From: Bacteroidota bacterium
GTDB taxonomy: Bacteria; Bacteroidota; Bacteroidia; Bacteroidales; 4484-276
DNA: 6,061 nucleotides
Assembly (NCBI GenBank): GCA_013203545.1
Contig: JABMQA010000099.1
Coordinates: 1-6,061 of the forward strand
Direction of reading: 5' to 3'
Shown here: in pieces, positions 1 through 6,061 of the stretch
How the letters are laid out: the number at the start of each line of letters is the position of its first letter
How positions within the stretch are numbered: position 1 is the first letter of the stretch
Program-made: the position numbers and the translations under genes
Notes under the pieces: generated by a model
Told to the model about the DNA's origin: nothing
Databases searched by the model: none
Seen by the model: only the letters and a program-made list of their open reading frames with translations

Positions 1-795
1 GTCGTACTTGTCGTAATTGGTGAGCTTTTTGGTATCTTTAGTTCTTGTGTTATATGAAAACAGGATCATGGTCCGGTCGCGGTCAGACAGAAAATAGATT
101 ATATCTTTATGCCACATCGGGAAAATATCCTGCCCCTCATGATTGGTAACGTTGATGGTTTCTTTGCTTCTGAAGTCATAAACCCAGATGTCATCGGCCA
201 TACCGCCCCTGTAATATTTCCAGGTCCTGAATTCGCGAAACACCTGGTTGTAGGCCAGTTTTTTCCCATCGGGTGAAAAACTACAGAAACCACCTGCCGG
301 TAAAGGCAGTTGCTCTGATAACCCACCATCTTTGGAAACTTCGAAGAGCTGCCCCATGAATGAGTTAAATGATTTCTTTCTGGATCGGAAAACAATGGAT
401 TTGTCGTCTTTCCATGTCATCACAATGTTGTTAGGCCCCATACGGTCCGACAGGTCATCGCGTGACAGGGTAGCAGTAAATGTAATTCTTTCGGGATTGC
501 CTCCCAGGGCAGGCATTGTGTAAACCTCGGTGTTTCCGTCGTATTGCCCGGTAAAGGCGATGGTCTTGCCATCAGGCGAAAAACGGGCGAACATCTCGTA
601 ACCATCATCGTTGGTCAGTTGGCGTGCCAGTCCACCGGCTTTATCAACCGTGTATAAATCGCCGGCATAGCTAAACACTACCTGGTTGCCGTGAATTGTT
701 GGAAACCTCAATAACCTTGCTTCCTCTTCCTGGCCGTACGTTGCACCTGCTAAGATTACAGCCATGAAGAATGTTGTTAGTACTTTCCTTATCAT
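1..795 (-). CDS. Tricorn-like S41 family peptidase, N-terminal part (3' end outside window)
   Basis: The frame reads from the ATG at 795-793 down to base 1 without a stop, giving 265 residues and still open. Residues 1-22 are a Sec signal peptide (basic MIRK, hydrophobic core, ending ATYGQ). The rest reads as the start of a TolB/tricorn-type beta-propeller: a first blade around 29-60 (RFPTIHGNQVVFSYAGDLYT, then GGLARQLT), a PD40-type repeat at 70-99 (ARFSPDGKTIAFTGQYDGNT...), a second at 171-183 (CSFSPDGKKLAYN) and a further blade at 223-260. The stretch at 110-127 (LSRDDLSDRMGPNNIVMT) is, from memory, a hallmark of Bacteroidota tricorn homologues. Family members run to about 1000-1100 residues, with a PDZ domain and a C-terminal S41 serine protease domain, so about three quarters is missing and catalytic residues cannot be checked. 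Expected role: degradation of peptides or misfolded protein in the periplasm or outside the cell. There is no Shine-Dalgarno; TTTTGAG precedes the ATG. The gene is divergent from everything else in the window. Confidence 0.88.
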   Translation of the reverse strand, partial: MIRKVLTTFFMAVILAGATYGQEEEARLLRFPTIHGNQVVFSYAGDLYTVDKAGGLARQLTNDDGYEMFARFSPDGKTIAFTGQYDGNTEVYTMPALGGNPERITFTATLSRDDLSDRMGPNNIVMTWKDDKSIVFRSRKKSFNSFMGQLFEVSKDGGLSEQLPLPAGGFCSFSPDGKKLAYNQVFREFRTWKYYRGGMADDIWVYDFRSKETINVTNHEGQDIFPMWHKDIIYFLSDRDRTMILFSYNTRTKDTKKLTNYDKYD

Positions 796-920
796 CTCAA
801 AATTGAATTTAATTAAATTAGGTGTTAATAATTTTCTATAAAAGCTGCCCTTTCCTCCATTACCATACCATTTTTGTTAAATATCTTAAAATCAGTATAT
901 ATTTTTTGGAATGGGTTGTT

Positions 921-932
921 ATTTGTACAAAT
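921..932. repeat. 12-bp perfect palindrome, possible operator
   Basis: ATTTGTACAAAT is its own reverse complement over all 12 bases and does not extend further. It lies in the divergent spacer, about 126 bp upstream of the tricorn-like start codon. A related half-site, AAATGTAC, occurs at 998-1005. Binding by a dimeric regulator is an inference; short AT-rich palindromes also arise by chance. Confidence 0.35.
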
Positions 933-955
933 TTCGTTCACATTGCTACAATTAT

Positions 956-973
956 TTGTTCAGATGCGAACAA
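956..973. repeat. Inverted repeat TTGTTC-N6-GAACAA, possible operator
   Basis: Two perfect 6-bp arms are separated by 6 bases (AGATGC), and the symmetry ends at both outer edges. The geometry suits a dimeric DNA-binding protein better than a terminator, because the stem is short and no T-run follows. It sits 24 bp from the palindrome at 921-932 and about 24 bp from the minus-strand -7-like box at 997-1004, downstream of it in the direction of the tricorn-like gene. Function is inferred. Confidence 0.35.
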
Positions 974-996
974 TCACAGTTCATTGCTATGTATTG

Positions 997-1004
997 CAAA
1001 TGTA
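997..1004 (-). promoter_or_regulatory. Candidate -7 box for the tricorn-like gene
   Basis: On the minus strand this reads TACATTTG, an exact match to the Bacteroidota -7 consensus TANNTTTG. A TTTG lies upstream at 1036-1033, but the 28-bp gap is longer than the usual spacing of about 20, so the -33 element is poor. If used, the leader before the ATG at 795 would be close to 190 nt. No better exact -7 match was seen between 796 and 996 on this strand. Weak call. Confidence 0.25.
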
Positions 1005-1190
1005 CAGAATATGCAGGATATTATAGGTGATTCAAACAACCAATTGTATTTATGAATTTACAATCAGCACAAATTTCAAACTGTTTTTTGAAGGTTGCGT
1101 TACTGATCCGTGTTTGCATTTTTCTGTTAGTAGTATTTCAATTTCTAATGTGTGTTTTTCGTTTCGATAATTCAATACTACAAAACATAT

Positions 1191-1198
1191 TATATTTG
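1191..1198 (+). promoter_or_regulatory. Candidate -7 box for the small gene at 1266
   Basis: TATATTTG matches the Bacteroidota -7 consensus TANNTTTG exactly and would place transcription start near 1205, about 60 nt before the ATG at 1266. The expected -33 TTTG is not evident: TTTC at 1162-1165 is 25 bp upstream and TTC at 1171-1173 is 17 bp upstream. The region is AT-rich, so a chance match is possible. Confidence 0.35.
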
Positions 1199-1265
1199 TT
1201 CACATCAAAGCAAACTGGTTCATTCCACCTCTCAATTAATTTTGATGATTTAAAACCGTATTAAC

Positions 1266-1472
1266 ATGCCCAAAAAAGAAAATAGTAATCAGGGATCAGA
1301 TAAACCTGATGCGGAAAAATCATTGGATTGCAAGTATAATGATACTTCAGCCCGAAATATAGATGATGACCTTGAGGGATATGGTCAAAATAATAAAATG
1401 GAGCGGTTAGGGATTCGAAATAAAACCCGCCTAAAGGACTACAGGAAAAAGGGCAGGGAGGAGGATGCATAA
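1266..1472 (+). CDS. Small hydrophilic hypothetical protein, 68 aa
   Basis: ATG at 1266 to TAA at 1470-1472. I do not recognise a family. The product is almost entirely polar and charged: a lysine-rich start (MPKKE), an acidic middle (NIDDDLEGYG, residues 31-40) and a basic C-terminal third (residues 44-64, including MERLGIRNKTRLKDYRKKGR) ending EEDA. There is no signal peptide or membrane segment, so a cytoplasmic protein is expected, probably partly disordered, and possibly binding nucleic acid or a partner through the basic tail. The balanced polar composition differs from the hydrophobic, Cys/Phe-rich translations of the spacer just before it, which supports real coding. A -7 box lies 68 bp upstream. 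There is no Shine-Dalgarno, and no clear terminator follows. It points the same way as the giant gene but is 174 bp from it, with a separate promoter between. It could still be a chance frame. Confidence 0.5.
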   Translation: MPKKENSNQGSDKPDAEKSLDCKYNDTSARNIDDDLEGYGQNNKMERLGIRNKTRLKDYRKKGREEDA

Positions 1473-1474
1473 TG

Positions 1475-1511
1475 GGAAATTTTGAATTATAAATTAGGAA
1501 ATTTTGAATTA
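1475..1511 (+). repeat. 15-bp direct repeat, two copies with 22-bp period
   Basis: GGAAATTTTGAATTA occurs at 1475-1489 and again, identical, at 1497-1511. Seven bases (TAAATTA) separate them. The second copy runs into the 10-bp palindrome GAATTAATTC at 1506-1515. The array starts three bases after the stop codon of the small gene. The 22-bp period is about two helical turns, so both copies would face the same side of the DNA. Degenerate (G)AATTA-type repeats are, from memory, common in Bacteroidota spacers, so this may be a short relic rather than a binding site. Confidence 0.6.
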
Positions 1512-1576
1512 ATTCCATCTGATTGTCGACTCAAATTTCATCCAGACCATATATTATTCATCGATCAACCCCCATG

Positions 1577-1619
1577 TTTACAACAATAAATTTTCCTTGC
1601 CATATGTTTGTTATTTTTG
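1577..1619 (+). promoter_or_regulatory. Promoter of the giant exported-protein gene
   Basis: TATGTTTG at 1603-1610 matches the Bacteroidota -7 box TANNTTTG exactly. TTTA at 1577-1580 is one mismatch from the -33 box TTTG, with a 22-bp spacer, within the known range. A second exact -7 match, TATTTTTG, follows at 1612-1619 but has no good -33 partner. The predicted start near 1617 gives a leader of about 30 nt before the ATG at 1647. This is the best-placed promoter in the window. Confidence 0.5.
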
Positions 1620-1646
1620 CACCGATAAAACCATACAAATGATTGA

Positions 1647-4600
1647 ATGATTTACAGGTTTCTCATCATAGCAGCCACTATTCTTTTTGGGAGTACGCTC
1701 CAGGCTCAGGTTATCAGGGAATTTTCGACTGATTCCATAAAATTTATCGATGAGCTGCAAATCCAGTTCGAAAAAATCAACCTCAAGGAAAACCAGGAGG
1801 AAGCATTGTTGGCCCATCAGCAATTTAAAGAATTGTGGGTAGCTGAAATTTTTGATCATCAGCAAAAACAAATCATCTATGCAATTACCAACCAGATGCT
1901 GGAAAGGCGGGTAAAAACCTTTCCTGACTTCATGGTTTTTTTTCAGGAGCTGGTCTCTTTTCATGAGCACGCTCATCCGGAAAAAAGTTTTAATGCCTGG
2001 TTATCGGGTATGTTCGATTTATTGGCTAACAGCAGAAATAACCGTTCATTCACAACCTACCTTGATTTTACCCACAATCTATTAGAGAAAAACGTGCTGT
2101 ACGATTCGCGGGCATTTATCTGGAAAATCAATACCGGATTATATCGTTTCGAAAGTGATTCACTGCTGTACATGCTGGTCCCTGATTGCGACCTGACGTG
2201 TTTTACTTCAAATGACAGCTCCATAATATTTAAAACCAGCGGCAAATATTATCCGGCTGATTTTTCGTGGCGGGGCACGGGCGGAAGAATTGACTGGCGA
2301 AGGGCTCAATTGGACCCCAACACCGTTTATGCCCTGCTTGACCATTATACCATTTCAACGAAATCCCTAAAATATGAAGTGGACTCGGTGAACTTTTTTT
2401 ACAAAGACTATTTCCCCGATGCTTTGCCGGGTAAACTTGAGGAAAAGGTTTCGCCCAACAGCACCAGGCCCGGGAACGTATCGTACCCTCAGTTTACTTC
2501 ATACCTGGAGAGCCATTTTATTTCGAACATTTTTAGAAATATCGATTTCCAGGGAGGGTTTTCCCTGAAGGGTGTTAAAATTATCGGAACCGGGACCAGG
2601 TATGCCGATGCAATGGTGATTTTTAAGAAGAGATACCAGGAAAAAAGCGAATTATACGACCTGCTCGTTGCCCGTTCAAAGTCCTTTGTAATCAATAGCA
2701 ACAGGATAAATGCCTCCAACGCTGCCGTATCCGTTTACCACCATACCGATTCGATATTTCATTCGGGATTGATGCTGAAATACCTTGATTCCGATCGGGA
2801 ACTTTCGCTGTTGCGGATTGACGAAGGCATTGTTCAGAGCCCGTATTTCGATACATACCATGATGTTGAAATCGACTGCGAAGCTGTATATTGGGACATG
2901 GATAATTCAACCATCGATTTCAGATCCACCAAAGGAATTCAAAATACAAATACAGCGCTGTTTTATTCTGATAAACTCTATTCCGAAAGACAGTTTGACC
3001 ATCTTCAGGGATTGAGTTTCAAACACCCCCTGATTTGGATTAACGATTATTCAAAAGTGTATCAGACCAGGGAGTTTTTTGTTTATGAAATGGCTCAATA
3101 TTTAAAAAAACCGGAAAACCAAATTGAATCCCTGGTGATTGATCTGGCGAAAAAAGGTTTTCTGTACTACGATATTGATACGAAAAAAGCATTTATCAAT
3201 GATAAAGTCAGCCATTTTATTGATGCGAAAAATGGTATGACTGATTATGATGTCATTAGTTTTTATTCTGAGGTGGAGGGCTATGACAATGCAACCCTCA
3301 ACCTGGATAATTTTGATCTTACAATACGTGGCGTTCCTTTTGTTTCAATCAGCGATTCGCAAAAGGTTTATATCTATCCTTCAAATGAGGAGGTCATTTT
3401 GAGGAAGAATAAGGATTTTCTTTTTTCAGGGAAAATCAAGGCCGGGATGTTTGAGTTTTTTGCCAGCGACTGCTCTTTTGAATACGATAGCTTTCGATTA
3501 AACCTTCCCACAATCGACCGGATGAATTTCAAAGCCCGGCCTTTTGAGCCTGATCCTGATGAACCAGGGAAACTGGTAGATGTAAAAACCGTGATATCCA
3601 ATATTAGTGGTGACCTGAAAATCGACCATCCGAATAATAAAAATGGCCTTCTAAACTATCCGGGATATCCTGAGTTTAACAGTAAAACCGATTCGTATGT
3701 TTATTACGACAGGGATACTACCCTAACCGAAGCCTATGATCGAAAAAGGTTTTATTACCATTTATATCCATTTACCATCGAAGGCCTGGAGGATTTTTCA
3801 ACGGATAGCCTACAGTTTGATGGCTGCCTGCATTCCGGTGGTATTTTTCCGGATATCGAGTACCCCCTCAAAGTGCAGAGGGATTATTCGCTGGGCTTTG
3901 TTTACCAGATTCCCGAAAAGGGCTTTGATATTTATAGCGGCAACGGCAAATATTACCGTGAACTTTCGTTGAATAACAGCGGCCTGAAAGGTAAAGGAAA
4001 GCTGGATGCATTGAATTCGGTTACCAGCAGTAATGATTTTATTTTTTACCTGGATTCAGCAAATGCCTTTGCTGATAAGTTCGAAATTCAAAAGATACGT
4101 ACCCAAAATGTATCACTTCCTTCGGTATCCGGAAAACTTTTACACCAGCATTGGTTACCATATCAGGACTCGATGATGGTTGCATCAACCGATTCCCTCA
4201 TAAAACTATATGACGGAACAGCTACACTGAGGGGGTCGCTCACTTTAACGCCGGACAGACTGGACGGTTCTGGCCGTACATGGTTCCACAACGCCACGAT
4301 GAATGCCGGTTACTACGCATTTGCAGACCATTCGTTTATAACCGACACAGCGGATTTCAGGCTGAACACCCCGGAGGGGGTAAATTTGGTCTATGCCGGC
4401 AACCTGAGCAGTTCACGTATGGATTTTGATCATCATATTGGTAGCTTTAATGTTATGGAAACCACAAAAGTTGATTTCCCTGTTAATAAGTTCATCTGCT
4501 TCATGGATGAATTCGATTGGTTGATAAGTAGCAATGACCTTGAATTCAGAAGCAACAACAGGTCCGATACAGAAGATTGGTCTCAGTTAGCTTATCAGGA

Positions 4601-6061
4601 ACTGATCGGGAAAAAGCTGCCGGGATCTCTATTTGTTTCAACACATTCATCACTCGATTCCCTTGAGTTCCGTGCCGGAAACGCATCCTATAATTTGGAT
4701 GCTAAAATAATAGAAGCCCACGATGTTAAATTGATCAATGTTGCAGATGCTGCCATATTTCCGGGAGATGAAATTGTAAGGGTAGGGGAGAACTCCTCTG
4801 TTCATCAGTTATTTGAAGCAACCATTATTGCCGACACATCCAATAAGTTCCATAGAATTGATAATGCCACTGTAAACATACAGTCGAAGAAATCATACAA
4901 AGCCAGCGGATTGTATGCTTACACCAGCCCTTTGCTCGAGCCGCAGTATATCCAATTTGAGGATATTCGTGTTGATACAGGGTACCATACCCGTGCAGAG
5001 GGGGTTATTCCCGAAGGGCAAAATTTTAGGCTAAATCCATATTTTCAGTATAAGGGCGACATCGCGCTCAATGCCGAAAGCCCGTCGCTGCAATTTGATG
5101 GCGCCTATAAAATTATCCAGGATTGTAACCCGGATTTTTCGCGCTGGGTTAAATCATACCCGGTGGTTAATCCCGATAGTGTAGTATTGCCGGTTGGCGC
5201 TGATCCACAGGAATATGGATATAAAAATCTGTATGCGGCATTTTTCCATTCAAACGAAAATAATAAGGTTTATCCTGCATTCCTCTCCCGTAAGGAGTAT
5301 TATAGCGATACCATGATGTTTAATGTAAACGGAATGATTACAAACCGGAGGAAGGGCAATGAATTTATAATCGCATCGCCGGAGGTATTGAGTGCCGGAG
5401 AGAATATGGCGCCAGCCAGCAGATATATGGCGTTGAATACCAAAGATTATGAAGTGACTGCAAACGGTGAGGTCCGGTTTGGAGCAGACCTCAGGCAGGT
5501 GAAATTGCAAACCTTTGGTACGATAAAACACCTTATAGTGCCGGATTCTACCCTGTTTGACTTGGCTATGCTCGTTGATTTTTATTTTAGTAACGAAGCT
5601 TTTACACTGATGCATGAAGGGCTTCTGCTTGCCAATGCAAAAGGGGTTGATCCAACAAATCATAAAATGCAAACAACTTTTACCGGTATTCTTGGTGAGG
5701 ATATGGCAAATGAGCTCATTTCAGACCTGAATCTATATGGTTCATTGCGCACTGTTCCCGAGGGGATCAAAACCAGCCTTTTGTTTTCTGACCTCAAAAT
5801 GGTATATAATAAGGAGCGGAGGTCGTTTATCTCGGTCGGAAAAATTGGTGTGGGCAGCATCAACGGTGAGTCGGTTAATAAGTCGTTTGACGGTTTTGTT
5901 GAGGTTGTTAGAAAACGTAGTGGGGATGCATTGAATATCTATATCGAAATTACCAGAAGGCACTGGTTTTTCTTTAGCTATAGCCGTAATGTGATGCAAG
6001 CCATTTCATCACAATCCGATTTTAATAAAATCCTGCGTGATGTTAAAGTTAGCAAACGAAA
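1647..6061 (+). CDS. Giant exported beta-rich protein of unknown function (3' end outside window)
   Basis: One frame runs from ATG 1647 to the window edge: 1471 full codons, no stop. The codon before the ATG is an in-frame TGA (1644-1646), which fixes this start. Residues 1-20 form a Sec signal peptide (MIYRFLIIAATILFGSTLQA, then Q). Residues 22-152 read as mainly alpha-helical. From about 153 onward the protein is rich in short alternating hydrophobic/polar strands with D/N/G turns. Notable segments: 284-320 (ending GGFSLKGVKIIGTGT), a winged-helix-like stretch at 476-524, a strand-rich core at 533-621 (IRGVPFVSISDSQKVYIYP; KNKDFLFSGKIKAGMFEFF), 671-818 (YPGYPEFNSKTDSYVYYD; SGGIFPDIEYPLKVQRDYSL), and a C-terminal part ending in an aromatic TRRHWFFFSYSRNVM motif. 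No membrane segment follows the signal peptide, so it should be periplasmic or outer-membrane associated. I believe it belongs to a large, uncharacterised Bacteroidota envelope family, but I cannot name it. A distant OstA/LptA-like beta fold is possible. No catalytic motif was seen. Confidence 0.93.
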   Translation, partial: MIYRFLIIAATILFGSTLQAQVIREFSTDSIKFIDELQIQFEKINLKENQEEALLAHQQFKELWVAEIFDHQQKQIIYAITNQMLERRVKTFPDFMVFFQELVSFHEHAHPEKSFNAWLSGMFDLLANSRNNRSFTTYLDFTHNLLEKNVLYDSRAFIWKINTGLYRFESDSLLYMLVPDCDLTCFTSNDSSIIFKTSGKYYPADFSWRGTGGRIDWRRAQLDPNTVYALLDHYTISTKSLKYEVDSVNFFYKDYFPDALPGKLEEKVSPNSTRPGNVSYPQFTSYLESHFISNIFRNIDFQGGFSLKGVKIIGTGTRYADAMVIFKKRYQEKSELYDLLVARSKSFVINSNRINASNAAVSVYHHTDSIFHSGLMLKYLDSDRELSLLRIDEGIVQSPYFDTYHDVEIDCEAVYWDMDNSTIDFRSTKGIQNTNTALFYSDKLYSERQFDHLQGLSFKHPLIWINDYSKVYQTREFFVYEMAQYLKKPENQIESLVIDLAKKGFLYYDIDTKKAFINDKVSHFIDAKNGMTDYDVISFYSEVEGYDNATLNLDNFDLTIRGVPFVSISDSQKVYIYPSNEEVILRKNKDFLFSGKIKAGMFEFFASDCSFEYDSFRLNLPTIDRMNFKARPFEPDPDEPGKLVDVKTVISNISGDLKIDHPNNKNGLLNYPGYPEFNSKTDSYVYYDRDTTLTEAYDRKRFYYHLYPFTIEGLEDFSTDSLQFDGCLHSGGIFPDIEYPLKVQRDYSLGFVYQIPEKGFDIYSGNGKYYRELSLNNSGLKGKGKLDALNSVTSSNDFIFYLDSANAFADKFEIQKIRTQNVSLPSVSGKLLHQHWLPYQDSMMVASTDSLIKLYDGTATLRGSLTLTPDRLDGSGRTWFHNATMNAGYYAFADHSFITDTADFRLNTPEGVNLVYAGNLSSSRMDFDHHIGSFNVMETTKVDFPVNKFICFMDEFDWLISSNDLEFRSNNRSDTEDWSQLAYQELIGKKLPGSLFVSTHSSLDSLEFRAGNASYNLDAKIIEAHDVKLINVADAAIFPGDEIVRVGENSSVHQLFEATIIADTSNKFHRIDNATVNIQSKKSYKASGLYAYTSPLLEPQYIQFEDIRVDTGYHTRAEGVIPEGQNFRLNPYFQYKGDIALNAESPSLQFDGAYKIIQDCNPDFSRWVKSYPVVNPDSVVLPVGADPQEYGYKNLYAAFFHSNENNKVYPAFLSRKEYYSDTMMFNVNGMITNRRKGNEFIIASPEVLSAGENMAPASRYMALNTKDYEVTANGEVRFGADLRQVKLQTFGTIKHLIVPDSTLFDLAMLVDFYFSNEAFTLMHEGLLLANAKGVDPTNHKMQTTFTGILGEDMANELISDLNLYGSLRTVPEGIKTSLLFSDLKMVYNKERRSFISVGKIGVGSINGESVNKSFDGFVEVVRKRSGDALNIYIEITRRHWFFFSYSRNVMQAISSQSDFNKILRDVKVSKR

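Larger units (their letters stand above)
796..1265. other. AT-rich divergent intergenic region
   Basis: This 470-bp spacer separates the start of the tricorn-like gene from the start of the small plus-strand gene. It is visibly richer in A and T than the flanking genes. It contains a palindrome (921-932), a dyad (956-973), a near-duplicated segment (936-948 and 979-989), a minus-strand -7-like box (997-1004) and a plus-strand -7 box (1191-1198). Two plus-strand reading frames span it (822-1055 and 1052-1264), but their amino-acid composition looks like translated AT-rich noncoding DNA, so they are not called as genes. Confidence 0.7.

Noticed and set aside
822..1055. 77-codon plus-strand frame in the spacer
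   Set aside because: The product is rich in Ile, Phe, Cys and His, as expected of translated AT-rich noncoding DNA. It also crosses the dyads and the minus-strand promoter-like box. No family is recognisable.
1075..1092. TTCAAA-N6-TTTGAA hairpin in the spacer
   Set aside because: The stem is short and consists almost wholly of A-T pairs, it is not followed by a T-run, and no gene ends there. It is too weak to call a terminator or operator.
1052..1264. 70-codon plus-strand frame with one hydrophobic stretch (VALLIRVCIFLLVVFQFLMC)
   Set aside because: It could be read as a small membrane protein, and its ATG overlaps the previous frame's stop as ATGA. However, the composition is typical of AT-rich spacer, it contains the -7 box for the next gene, and there is no ribosome-binding or homology evidence.
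1261..1518. 85-codon minus-strand frame opposite the small gene
   Set aside because: It is antisense to the better small frame at 1266-1472 and has a Phe/Tyr/Pro/His-rich composition typical of a shadow frame.
1473..1576. Possible terminator after the small gene
   Set aside because: No GC-rich stem followed by a T-run was found. Only AT-rich repeats and short palindromes such as GTCGAC are present.
1611..1976. 121-codon minus-strand frame
   Set aside because: It is antisense to the signal peptide and helical N-terminus of the giant gene, whose frame stays open for 1471 codons. The antisense frame is a shadow.
1719..3818. Near-identical peptides EFSTDSIKF (residues 25-33) and DFSTDSLQF (716-724) in the giant protein
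   Set aside because: The first lies in the region just after the signal peptide and the second in the beta-rich body, with no similarity in the flanking residues. This is probably coincidence rather than a repeat.
5250..5672. 140-codon minus-strand frame
   Set aside because: It lies wholly inside the giant gene on the opposite strand, with no recognisable domain. Long antisense frames are expected opposite a long coding frame.

Overview
The window most likely comes from a member of the Bacteroidota. Evidence: moderate-to-low GC coding sequence with very AT-rich spacers, no convincing Shine-Dalgarno sequences, exact matches to the Bacteroidota -7 promoter box TANNTTTG, signal peptides ending in the typical '(Q)A/G-Q' style, and a tricorn-type S41 peptidase of the kind common in that phylum. 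No rRNA, tRNA, CRISPR array, insertion sequence or integrase was seen.

Layout. (1) Positions 1-795, minus strand: the first 265 codons of a secreted tricorn-like S41 peptidase (signal peptide plus start of the beta-propeller); the catalytic part lies outside the window. (2) Positions 796-1265: an AT-rich divergent spacer holding a 12-bp perfect palindrome, a 6-6-6 dyad and candidate -7 boxes on both strands. (3) Positions 1266-1472, plus strand: a small, very hydrophilic hypothetical protein of 68 residues. (4) Positions 1473-1646: a second spacer with a 15-bp direct repeat and a good Bacteroidota-type promoter just before the next gene. (5) Positions 1647-6061, plus strand: one uninterrupted reading frame of at least 1471 codons that runs off the right edge. 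It encodes a giant exported protein with no recognised function.

The giant protein is the main point of interest. It has a Sec signal peptide, a helical N-terminal part and then more than 1300 residues that read as beta-rich. Inside this lies a roughly 45-residue stretch that reads like a winged helix, and four copies of a short Y-x-D-x-D strand-turn motif. It resembles large uncharacterised envelope proteins that I believe are widespread in Bacteroidota. The two large genes are divergent, so they do not form an operon. Both products are predicted to be exported, but nothing in the sequence shows that they act together.
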